Source: JAPXSY01 sp034003585 | GTDB lineage: Bacteria > Verrucomicrobiota > Kiritimatiellia > RFP12 > UBA1067 | NCBI GenBank assembly: GCA_034003585.1 | Contig: JAVEYH010000011.1 | Span: forward strand, 1-48,865 | Direction of reading: 5' to 3' | Length of the DNA stretch: 48,865 bases | Shown: positions 16,190-23,469 of the stretch, piece by piece | Layout: each line of letters opens with the position of its first letter | How positions within the stretch are numbered: position 1 is the first letter of the stretch | Made by a program: the position numbers and the translations under genes | Notes under the pieces: generated by a model | Seen by the model: the letters and a program-made list of their open reading frames with translations, nothing else | Told to the model about the DNA's origin: nothing | Databases searched by the model: none

Positions 16190-18196
16190 ATGACGAAACT
16201 GACGAATGAAGCGTTGACCCTTGCCGCCAACACGATCCGCTGCCTCGCCATGGACGGCGTCCAGGCGGCGCGGTCCGGGCATCCCGGCGCCCCCATGGGC
16301 CTGGCCGATATCGCGGCCGTGCTGTGGCTGAAATATCTGAAGCACGATCCGGCGGACTCCCAATGGGCTGACCGCGACCGGTTCGTCCTCTCCGGCGGGC
16401 ATGGCTCCATGCTGCTCTACAGCCTGCTGCACCTGGCGGGATACGCGCTGCCCCTTGACGAGCTCAAACGCTTCCGCCAGCTCGGGAGCCTTACCCCGGG
16501 GCATCCGGAATACAGGCACACCGACGGGGTCGAAACCACCACCGGACCGCTCGGGCAGGGCATCGCCACCGCGATCGGCATGGCGATCGCCGAACGCATG
16601 TCCGCCGCCCGTTTCAATGTCGCGGACGCCGAAGCGGTGGTTGATCACCGCACCTGGATCTTCTGCGGCGACGGCGACCTGGAGGAGGGCATCAGCCACG
16701 AGGCCTGTTCGCTGGCCGGGCATCTGAAGCTGGACCGGGTCGTGCTCTTTTATGACAGCAACGGCATCACCATCGAGGGGAGCACCGATCTCGCCCTCAG
16801 CGATGACGCCAAAAAACGGTTCCAGGCCTACCAGTGGCACGTTTTGGAAACCGACGGGCACGATTTGGACGCGATCGACCGGACGATCCGCAAGGCCATG
16901 CGCCTGACCGGCAAACCGGTGATGATCCTCTGCAAAACGCACATCGGCAAAGGCAGCCCCAACAAGCAGGACAGCCATGAGGCGCACGGCGCGCCGCTCG
17001 GCGAGGAGGAGGTGCGCCTCACGAAACGCGCGCTCGGGTTCCCGGAAGACCAGTCCTTTTACGTCCCGCAGGAGGTGTACGCGATGTTTCAGGCGCGCGC
17101 CGTGCGCATGAAGCGCGTCCACGGCAAATGGACGCGCTCCTTCAAAGCCTGGGCCAAGGCTCATCCGGAACTGGCGGAGCGCTGGGCCGCCGCGCGCGAA
17201 GACCGGCTGCCGGCCGACATCGAGGAGCGGTTGCCGAAATTCGACCCCGCCAAAGCGGTCGCCACACGCAGCGCCTCCGGCGCCGTGCTCAACGCGCTCG
17301 CGCCGCTGCTGCCGCAACTGGTCGGCGGCTCGGCCGACCTCGCGCCCAGCAACATGACGTGGCTCAAGGAGATGGGCGAAATCAGACCCGGCGACTTCGC
17401 GGGCCGCAATTTCCACTTCGGCATCCGCGAACTCGCCATGGCCGCCATCCTCAACGGCGTGCAGATCCACGGCGGGTTCCGCATCTTCGGCGGCACGTTC
17501 TTCGTGTTCAGCGATTACTGCCGGCCGGCCATGCGCCTGGCGGCGCTCATGGGGCTGCCGGTGATCTATGTCTACACGCACGACAGTTTCTACGTGGGCG
17601 AGGACGGCCCCACGCACGAGCCGGTCGAGCAGCTCGCGGCCCTGCGCTGCATGCCGAACGTGACCGTGATCCGGCCCGCGGATCCGACCGAAACCGCGGC
17701 CGCCTGGGTGGCCGCCCTGAAAAACCGCAAAGGCCCCACCGCCCTGCTGCTGACCCGGCAGAACATGCGGGTGATCGACCGCTCGCGTTATCCCGCGGCC
17801 TCGAATCTGGAAAAAGGCGCCTACACCCTGTGGCAGAACGGGGAGGGCACACCGGACCTCATCCTGATCGCGACCGGTTCGGAGGTGGAACTCGCGCTGG
17901 ATGCGGCCCAACAGATCCCCGACCGGAATGTGCGGGTGGTCAGCATGCCCTCGTGGGAGCTGTTCGAGAAACAGAACCGCACCTACCGCGAGAGGATCCT
18001 CGATCCGGACTGCAAGCGCCGCCTGGTGGTGGAAGCCGGCAGCGCGTTCGGATGGGAGCGTTATGCCGGCACCCAGGGCGCCCGCGTCACGCTGGACACC
18101 TTCGGCGCGTCCGGCGCGTACAAGGACCTGGCCCGCCATTTCGGGTTCACCGTCGAGAATGTGTTGGCCGTGGCGCGCGAGCTGCTGGCCCGCTGA
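16190..18196 (+). CDS. tkt: Transketolase
   Basis: The protein has 668 residues, full length. The N-terminal thiamine-diphosphate domain has SGHPGAPMG, GHGSMLLYSLLHLAG, and the diphosphate/Mg motif GDGDLEEG from Gly160. The middle pyrimidine-binding domain has FFVFSDYCRPAMRLAALM and THDSFYVGEDGPTHEP; the C-terminal domain follows. It moves two-carbon units between ketose and aldose phosphates in the non-oxidative pentose phosphate pathway. The start has AAGGAG upstream. It follows hemW after 117 bp and seems to be its own unit. Confidence 0.97.
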   Translation: MTKLTNEALTLAANTIRCLAMDGVQAARSGHPGAPMGLADIAAVLWLKYLKHDPADSQWADRDRFVLSGGHGSMLLYSLLHLAGYALPLDELKRFRQLGSLTPGHPEYRHTDGVETTTGPLGQGIATAIGMAIAERMSAARFNVADAEAVVDHRTWIFCGDGDLEEGISHEACSLAGHLKLDRVVLFYDSNGITIEGSTDLALSDDAKKRFQAYQWHVLETDGHDLDAIDRTIRKAMRLTGKPVMILCKTHIGKGSPNKQDSHEAHGAPLGEEEVRLTKRALGFPEDQSFYVPQEVYAMFQARAVRMKRVHGKWTRSFKAWAKAHPELAERWAAAREDRLPADIEERLPKFDPAKAVATRSASGAVLNALAPLLPQLVGGSADLAPSNMTWLKEMGEIRPGDFAGRNFHFGIRELAMAAILNGVQIHGGFRIFGGTFFVFSDYCRPAMRLAALMGLPVIYVYTHDSFYVGEDGPTHEPVEQLAALRCMPNVTVIRPADPTETAAAWVAALKNRKGPTALLLTRQNMRVIDRSRYPAASNLEKGAYTLWQNGEGTPDLILIATGSEVELALDAAQQIPDRNVRVVSMPSWELFEKQNRTYRERILDPDCKRRLVVEAGSAFGWERYAGTQGARVTLDTFGASGAYKDLARHFGFTVENVLAVARELLAR

Positions 18197-18231
18197 GGAC
18201 GGGGAAGCCGCGAGAAAACTCCGGGATACGC

Positions 18232-18426
18232 TTTGACACGATTACATGATTAACATGATGGGCAGGAGAAGAGAGCGGGATCGGAGACGTGCACGTTCAC
18301 AGCGGAGCGGTTCTCGTTCCCGTACACGAGGAGGCCCCGGATCGCGTACGTGAACGTGAACGGGCACGAAAGAACTCGAAATCGCTATCGCTATCGGGAT
18401 CGGGATCGAAAGAAGAAGAAAGGTCA
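18232..18426. repeat. Repeat-rich leader of the four-helix-bundle gene
   Basis: This stretch is built from short repeats: a gattacatgattaacatgat run (18240-18259), imperfect inverted copies of cgtgcacgttcac (18288 and about 18352), and five tandem hexamers of the form atcgNN (18381-18410). It contains the left 15-bp inverted repeat (18395-18409). No reading frame with a plausible protein lies here. Confidence 0.6.
18395..18409 (+). repeat. Left copy of a perfect 15-bp inverted repeat
   Basis: The sequence cgggatcgggatcga is repeated exactly in inverted orientation at 18815-18829. The two copies enclose the four-helix-bundle coding region. Confidence 0.7.
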
Positions 18427-19314
18427 ATGGCGCTCGGACACGAGAGATTGGACGTCTACCGGCTGGCGATCGGCTACGTCGCGTGGGTCTACGAGATCGC
18501 TGCGCGGCTGGAGGGCGTCCATCGCGCGGCGCGGGACCAATGGCTGCGCGCCAGCCAGTCGATGCCCTTGAACATCGCCGAGGGCAACGGGAAGACAGCC
18601 GATGCGGATCGGAGGCGATACTTCGAGATCGCGCGCGGATCGGCGCTGGAGTGCGCGGCAATCCAGGATGTCCTCGTGGCCGGCAAAGCCCTGGAGGAAG
18701 CGGAGAGTCAGAACCGCAAGATGGAACTGGACCGCATGGCGGCGATGCTGAGTCAGCTGGGCGGAAGAGGATACCAAGTGCGAGAAGAAACATCGGCCTA
18801 CGGCGGAAACCCAATCGATCCCGATCCCGCTTACGGGCGACCGGGAACGCCACCCCGTATCAACTCCAGCGCCTCCCGGTCGCGAACCGGATCGAGCCCG
18901 CAGTGCGCGCACAGCACGGCTTCCGCGCCTTCGCGCGCCAGCCGTTCGCGGAACGCGGCGTCCGCCGGGAACAGGCGTCCGGCCTCATCCGCCGCCGCGA
19001 AACGCAGGGCCGCGGCGATCGCGCGGCAGACGGGGGCAGGGTCCTCGCCCTCCGCCTGCGCCAAACGCAACCCGCCGATGAACCGGTCGCCCGGCGCGAG
19101 TTTGCGCGGCAGATCGCGCCCCACGCGGAAGACCGTGTCGCCCAGCGCCCGGTTGCCGAAGCGCCGCAGCAGATCCTCCACGTGCGCGGTCTGGTTGGCC
19201 TCCGTGAACTCCGACGGGTACCGGCGGGTCAGGGCGCGCGCCGAGACCCGCATCACCTGCCGCGTTTCCGCGACCACGGCCGCATCCGCCATCGCCCCGC
19301 AGATTTGCGCGTGA
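18427..19314 (+). CDS. Four-helix-bundle protein (S23/IVP-type) with run-on frame
   Basis: Residues 1 to about 120 match the small four-helix-bundle family first known from intervening sequences of 23S rRNA genes (signature MPLNIAEGNGK, then RRYFEIARGSALE). Start at the ATG at 18427 after an AGAAAGG site. Family members end near residue 120, but here no stop codon occurs: the frame continues through the right 15-bp inverted repeat (18815-18829) and then runs antisense through mtlD to 19314. Only about 18427-18810 is credible as family sequence. Probably the native stop was lost or the insertion is truncated. The molecular function of the family is not established; some members are accessory proteins of diversity-generating retroelements, but no reverse transcriptase is present. 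Confidence 0.65.
   Translation: MALGHERLDVYRLAIGYVAWVYEIAARLEGVHRAARDQWLRASQSMPLNIAEGNGKTADADRRRYFEIARGSALECAAIQDVLVAGKALEEAESQNRKMELDRMAAMLSQLGGRGYQVREETSAYGGNPIDPDPAYGRPGTPPRINSSASRSRTGSSPQCAHSTASAPSRASRSRNAASAGNRRPASSAAAKRRAAAIARQTGAGSSPSACAKRNPPMNRSPGASLRGRSRPTRKTVSPSARLPKRRSRSSTCAVWLASVNSDGYRRVRARAETRITCRVSATTAASAIAPQICA
18815..18829 (-). repeat. Right copy of a perfect 15-bp inverted repeat
   Basis: The sequence tcgatcccgatcccg is the exact reverse complement of 18395-18409. It ends one base before the mtlD stop codon. Confidence 0.7.
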
Positions 19315-20012
19315 CCGCGCAGAAACCCGTGGCAGGCGCACGCCGCATGGCCCAGATTGTGGATGTAGAGCTTACGCTCCACATAGGCCTGGAAACAGGA
19401 TTTCAGTTCCAGGCCCCCGATCCCCTCCGGCACCGGACCCGCAAACCCGTTGCGGTCGGCGATGATGAGGTTGTAGGCCTCGCCCCAGACCTCCAGCGGA
19501 TCCCGTTCCCGGACCTCGGCCGGCATCAGCGGCACCATCTTGCCGATGCTGGTCTCCACCAGGCCGACGCGGTCCATCCGGAATCCCGGCGGCAGGGCGC
19601 GGGCCAACACCTCGCGCGCCATGACGGAGGCCCCGTGCAGATTTTCGCAGAACAGGATGGAAACCGGGCGGCCGTTGCGCAGCGGCAGCCCAGACGCGAT
19701 CGCCGCCAGCACACCCGGAAGATGCGCCGCACCGACCGCCGTCCCGATCAGATCCGCGCGGGCCACCGCCTGCCGCACCGCCCCCGCGTCCTGCGCGGCG
19801 ATCCCGTCCACCCCGCTCACCTCGAACGTTCCGGACTCCCCGGCGGGAATCGTGTCTTTCACCACCACGCGGTAGCGGTTGCGCTGCCGCAGCGCCGCCA
19901 CGATCGACGGCACCGCATCCACAAACACCACCCGGTACCCCGCCCGGCTGAAGAGGGGGCCCGCCAGCGCGCGCCCGATGTTCCCGGCCCCGAAATGCAG
20001 ATACTCCGGCAT
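18831..20012 (-). CDS. mtlD: Mannitol-1-phosphate 5-dehydrogenase family protein
   Basis: The protein has 393 residues from the ATG at 20012 (AAAGGCGGG upstream). The N-terminal Rossmann motif is HFGAGNIGRA, followed by the family segments ILFCENLHGA, GLVETSIGKMVP and HNLGHAACACHG. The longer open frame upstream lacks family sequence. The family interconverts mannitol 1-phosphate and fructose 6-phosphate with NAD(H); tagaturonate/altronate-type relatives cannot be fully excluded. It lies 29 bp behind a solute-binding protein on the same strand. No mannitol PTS genes are present, so mannitol 1-phosphate would have to come from elsewhere. Confidence 0.87.
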   Translation of the reverse strand: MPEYLHFGAGNIGRALAGPLFSRAGYRVVFVDAVPSIVAALRQRNRYRVVVKDTIPAGESGTFEVSGVDGIAAQDAGAVRQAVARADLIGTAVGAAHLPGVLAAIASGLPLRNGRPVSILFCENLHGASVMAREVLARALPPGFRMDRVGLVETSIGKMVPLMPAEVRERDPLEVWGEAYNLIIADRNGFAGPVPEGIGGLELKSCFQAYVERKLYIHNLGHAACACHGFLRGHAQICGAMADAAVVAETRQVMRVSARALTRRYPSEFTEANQTAHVEDLLRRFGNRALGDTVFRVGRDLPRKLAPGDRFIGGLRLAQAEGEDPAPVCRAIAAALRFAAADEAGRLFPADAAFRERLAREGAEAVLCAHCGLDPVRDREALELIRGGVPGRP

Positions 20013-20041
20013 ATCCCGCCTTTCCTTTCCCTGTTCCCGTT

Positions 20042-21742
20042 TCATCTTCCGCCGCGCGCGGCCGCCGCGGCATTCGCGGCCTTTTCCGCCTGCCGGTACT
20101 GTTCCCGGAAGAAGGCGGTCCACTGCCGCAGCAGCTCCAGCCGCGGGTGCGCGCCGTACCCCTCGACCGCCGTGGCCCACGAAAGCGGGAAGGGACGGTC
20201 CGGCAGCGCCTCCAGCAACCGCATCGCCTCGGGATGGCGCTCCGGCCCGCCGTGCCGCAGAATCGCGCGCCAGGCGCGCCGCAGCTCCTCCCCGGAGTCC
20301 ATGCACATCGCGCGGACCAGATCGCGCTGCACCCCGAAGTGCGCAGCGGTCCACCGCGCCTCATAGGGGAAGGATTCGCTCAGCCGGTACGCGTCCGCTT
20401 CCGGCCGCCACAGGGCGTCGGCCAGAAAGGGCCGGTGCCGTTCAAAAGCCGTCTGGAGCACCGGATCGGAGGACGGGTAGAAATCGCGCCGGATCGGCAG
20501 CCGCCGCAGCGCGAAGCGTTTCGGCCCGCCCGGCGTCCCCGCGCGGTAATTCCACAGGCGCTGCCCCGACTCGCCGAGCAGGTATTCGATGAAGCGGACC
20601 GCCAGCGCGCGGTGCGGCGCGCCGCGCAGCAGGCTGACCGGATCGGCAGTCACGCTTGACCCCCCGACCGGCGTTACGTACGTCATGACCGGCCGGCCGT
20701 CCGGACGCGCGGACAGCTCCTCCTGCAGGCGTCCGTAGAAATCGATCACGATCCCCGCGGCGGCGGCCCCCATTCCGACATCCGCCGGCACTTTTCCGGA
20801 CGCGTCTGTGAAGTACCGGGCGTTAGCGCCCAGACGCCGCACGAGATTGACCCCTTCCCGCCACCCGCGCCCGATGGCCTCCGGGTAGGCCGCCGGCACG
20901 CCTTCCGGCGGCGCCGCGCCATGCGCAAGTCCGGCCGCGGCCCATGCGGTTTCGTATTGCCGGATCTGCCCGCGCGTGAAACCGGCCGCAGCCACCGACC
21001 GGGCACACTGCGCGTGAAGGATCATTTCGAACGCCTTGGCCACACTGCCGCTTTTCGTCGGGTCCGCGAGCCCGAGGGTTCCGGCATAGCGGGGGTCGGC
21101 CAGATCCCCCCAGGCGGCGGGGGGCCGGCGGATGCCGAGATCCCGCAGGCGGTCGGCGTTGTAGCAGATCCCGAACGCGCTCAGCACGCTGCCGTAAAAG
21201 GCCTTGCCCCGCCACACCTCGCCGCTCATCCCCCGCGGGATCAGTATCCGGCCGTCGGCATCCTCGAAAAGTCCGGCAGGTTCCGCCCCGGGTGGCCAGG
21301 CCGGGACCGTGAGGCCCTGCCGCTCCGCTTTCGCGTGATCGTACACGCCGCCGCCGAAGAACAGATCGATGCCGCAGGTGACCGCCGCGGGATCGTCGCC
21401 CCCTGCGGCGAGCCCGCCCGTTCCGCGCCCAGGCCCCCCGCGTTCCGGCACGCTTTTCCGGTAGCGCTTCAGCGAGGCCTCATACTCCGAGGCGAGGTAC
21501 CGCATGATCTCCGTTGTGCCGCCGATCACCCGCCAGTCGAAACGCACCGGCCGCCCGTACCGGAGCCGGTGCCAGTGGGAGAAGCCCTCCTCGAACTCGC
21601 GCCGCAACGCCTCATTATGGGGGGTGATCAGCACCAGTTCCGGATCATCCCCACTCCATCCGCCCTCTTCCGGTTCCGGCCGGAAGACGAACGGCAACGC
21701 CACCACCAGCGCCGCCAGACAGAGGATGAGGGCCTGCTTCAT
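20042..21742 (-). CDS. Extracellular solute-binding protein (ABC-type, iron/polyamine-like fold)
   Basis: The protein has 566 residues. The N-terminal 20 residues form an uncleaved-looking or Sec signal segment (no lipobox Cys). The body has the two-lobe periplasmic binding protein pattern: LVLITPHNEALRREF at the start, IDLFFGGGVYDHAKAERQGL, FGICYNADRLRDLGI...WGDLADPRYAGTLGLADP and FIEYLLGESGQRLW. These signatures are typical of Fe3+/thiamine/2-aminoethylphosphonate-type binding proteins. At 566 residues it is longer than usual (about 340), with an extra C-terminal region of about 150 residues. No permease or ATPase gene adjoins; mtlD follows after 29 bp. Ligand unknown. Confidence 0.83.
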   Translation of the reverse strand: MKQALILCLAALVVALPFVFRPEPEEGGWSGDDPELVLITPHNEALRREFEEGFSHWHRLRYGRPVRFDWRVIGGTTEIMRYLASEYEASLKRYRKSVPERGGPGRGTGGLAAGGDDPAAVTCGIDLFFGGGVYDHAKAERQGLTVPAWPPGAEPAGLFEDADGRILIPRGMSGEVWRGKAFYGSVLSAFGICYNADRLRDLGIRRPPAAWGDLADPRYAGTLGLADPTKSGSVAKAFEMILHAQCARSVAAAGFTRGQIRQYETAWAAAGLAHGAAPPEGVPAAYPEAIGRGWREGVNLVRRLGANARYFTDASGKVPADVGMGAAAAGIVIDFYGRLQEELSARPDGRPVMTYVTPVGGSSVTADPVSLLRGAPHRALAVRFIEYLLGESGQRLWNYRAGTPGGPKRFALRRLPIRRDFYPSSDPVLQTAFERHRPFLADALWRPEADAYRLSESFPYEARWTAAHFGVQRDLVRAMCMDSGEELRRAWRAILRHGGPERHPEAMRLLEALPDRPFPLSWATAVEGYGAHPRLELLRQWTAFFREQYRQAEKAANAAAAARGGR

Positions 21743-21958
21743 GTTGGGAAAACATAACCGAAAACCGTCGGCCGGTCACGCGGAATCGGGCAATCGGCAG
21801 GGGGCGGGGACGCGCGGGCAGCCCCTGTTTTACGCGAAGCCCAGCCGGGAGCGCGGGCGTCCCCGCCCGCCTGTCCTTTTTTTCACAGGAACCGCATGAC
21901 CTTCGCCCCTTCCCGGCCGCGGACCGGACACCGGTGATCCGGCAAACGGTTATCGCGA

Positions 21959-21987
21959 TTGACAACGGGTCACGCTCCGGCGAAAAT
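21959..21987 (+). promoter_or_regulatory. Probable sigma-70 promoter for hisHF
   Basis: TTGACA (6/6) at 21959-21964, 17-nt spacer, GAAAAT (4/6) at 21982-21987. The predicted start of transcription lies about 35 nt before the hisH ATG. Confidence 0.5.
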
Positions 21988-22027
21988 GCGCGCGCATGAA
22001 TCACCCCCCCATCCTGCGGAGCCTGCG

Positions 22028-22663
22028 ATGATCACCCTGATCGATTACAAAGCGGGCAACCTCACCAGCGTCCGGCTGGCTTTCGCCGCGCTCGGCCTCG
22101 AAACGCAAATCGCCTCGGATCCGCAGACGATCCTACGCGCGTCGCGCGTCGTGTTCCCCGGTGTCGGCGCGGCGGGCGCGGCGATGCGCCACCTCACGGA
22201 ACTCGGCCTGATCGCGCCGCTGCGCGAGGTCGCCGCGCGGGGCACCCCGTTTCTCGGCATCTGCCTGGGCACCCAGATCCTGTTCGACGAGTCGGAGGAG
22301 GATGGCGGCACGCGGACACTCGGCATGCTGCCCGGCCGCGTGCCGCGTTTCCGGCCCGGGGACCGGTGGCAGAAGGTCCCGCAAATCGGGTGGAACCGCG
22401 TCCGGATCGCGCGCCCGCACCCGCTGCTCGACGGGATCGGCGACGAAAGCGAATTTTACTTTGTGCACAGTTACTACCCCGCCCCGTCGGCCCCGGAGCT
22501 CGTGCTCGGCACAACGGACTACGCGGGGGTGGTCTTCGCGTCCATGGTCAGCCGCGGCAACATCGCCGCCACCCAGTTCCACCCGGAAAAATCCGGGCGC
22601 ATCGGCCTGCGCCTGCTCGAAAACTTTGTGCGGTGGGAGCCGGACCGCACCTTGCTGACGTAA
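22028..22663 (+). CDS. hisH: Imidazole glycerol phosphate synthase, glutamine amidotransferase subunit
   Basis: The protein has 211 residues, normal for HisH. It is a class I glutamine amidotransferase: nucleophile Cys in GICLGTQILFDES, oxyanion-strand motif PGVGAAGAA, and the His-x-Glu pair in QFHPEKSG near the C-terminus. It releases ammonia from glutamine and passes it to HisF for histidine (and AICAR) synthesis. The ATG at 22028 has GCGGAG upstream and starts exactly at the family N-terminus MITLIDYKAGN. hisF follows after 19 bp. Confidence 0.97.
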   Translation: MITLIDYKAGNLTSVRLAFAALGLETQIASDPQTILRASRVVFPGVGAAGAAMRHLTELGLIAPLREVAARGTPFLGICLGTQILFDESEEDGGTRTLGMLPGRVPRFRPGDRWQKVPQIGWNRVRIARPHPLLDGIGDESEFYFVHSYYPAPSAPELVLGTTDYAGVVFASMVSRGNIAATQFHPEKSGRIGLRLLENFVRWEPDRTLLT

Positions 22664-22682
22664 CCCCCGAACCCCTCCCGCC

Positions 22683-23462
22683 ATGCTCACCAAACGCATC
22701 ATCCCCTGTCTGGACGTCATCCGCCGCCGGGTCACCAAAGGCGTCCGGTTCGCGAACAACATCGATTTGGGCGACCCGATCGAGATGGCGGTCCGCTACT
22801 CGGACGGCGGGTGCGACGAGCTGGTCGTCTATGACATCACCGCCTCGGCGGAGCGGCGTCCCATCGACATCGGCATGATCCGGGAGGTGGCGCAAGCCAT
22901 CCGCATCCCCTTCGCGGTGGGAGGCGGCATCGCCACGCTTGAAGACATGTCGCGCGTCCTGCTGGCGGGCGCGGAGAAGATCTCCGTCAATTCGCTCGCG
23001 GTCTCGCGGCCGGAGATCATCGGGGAGGGCGCGCGGGCGTTCGGCACCCAGTGCGTGGTGCTGGGAATGGATCCGGTGGCAACCGGGGACCGGGCGCGAT
23101 GCCCCAGCGGGTATGAGATCACCACGCGGGGCTTCCGCGAACGCACCGGACGGGACGCCGTGGCCTGGGCCCGCCAGGCCGAAGACCGGGGCGCGGGCGA
23201 GATTGTGGTCAACTCCGTGGACGCGGACGGCACGCGCGCGGGCTTCGAGCTGACCATCACACGGCAGATCGCGGAGGCCGTGCGGATCCCGGTGGTCGCC
23301 TCAGGCGGCGCGGGCTGCGCCGCGCATCTGCGCGACGCCTTCACGCTGGCGCATGCCGACGCCGCGATTGTGGCGGGCGTACTCCATACCGGCGAGACCA
23401 CCATCCGCGAACTGAAGGACGCGCTGCACAACTGGGGCGTCCCGGTGCGCCGGGTCTGGTGA
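22683..23462 (+). CDS. hisF: Imidazole glycerol phosphate synthase cyclase subunit
   Basis: The protein has 259 residues (E. coli 258). It is a TIM barrel with the first catalytic Asp in IPCLDV (Asp11), phosphate-binding strands FAVGGGI and VVASGGAG, and the EKISVNSLAV segment. The second catalytic Asp lies in VVLGMDPV, where many homologues have a 'V-x-I-D-A' form. It closes the imidazole ring using ammonia from HisH. hisA and the other histidine genes are not in the window. It ends 7 bp from the 3' end of the convergent GH2 gene. Confidence 0.97.
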   Translation: MLTKRIIPCLDVIRRRVTKGVRFANNIDLGDPIEMAVRYSDGGCDELVVYDITASAERRPIDIGMIREVAQAIRIPFAVGGGIATLEDMSRVLLAGAEKISVNSLAVSRPEIIGEGARAFGTQCVVLGMDPVATGDRARCPSGYEITTRGFRERTGRDAVAWARQAEDRGAGEIVVNSVDADGTRAGFELTITRQIAEAVRIPVVASGGAGCAAHLRDAFTLAHADAAIVAGVLHTGETTIRELKDALHNWGVPVRRVW

Positions 23463-23469
23463 GCGCGCG

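Noticed and set aside
18233..18261. Perfect TTGACA before the four-helix-bundle gene
   Set aside because: The expected -10 reads tgatgg; it is part of the gattaacatgat repeat tract.
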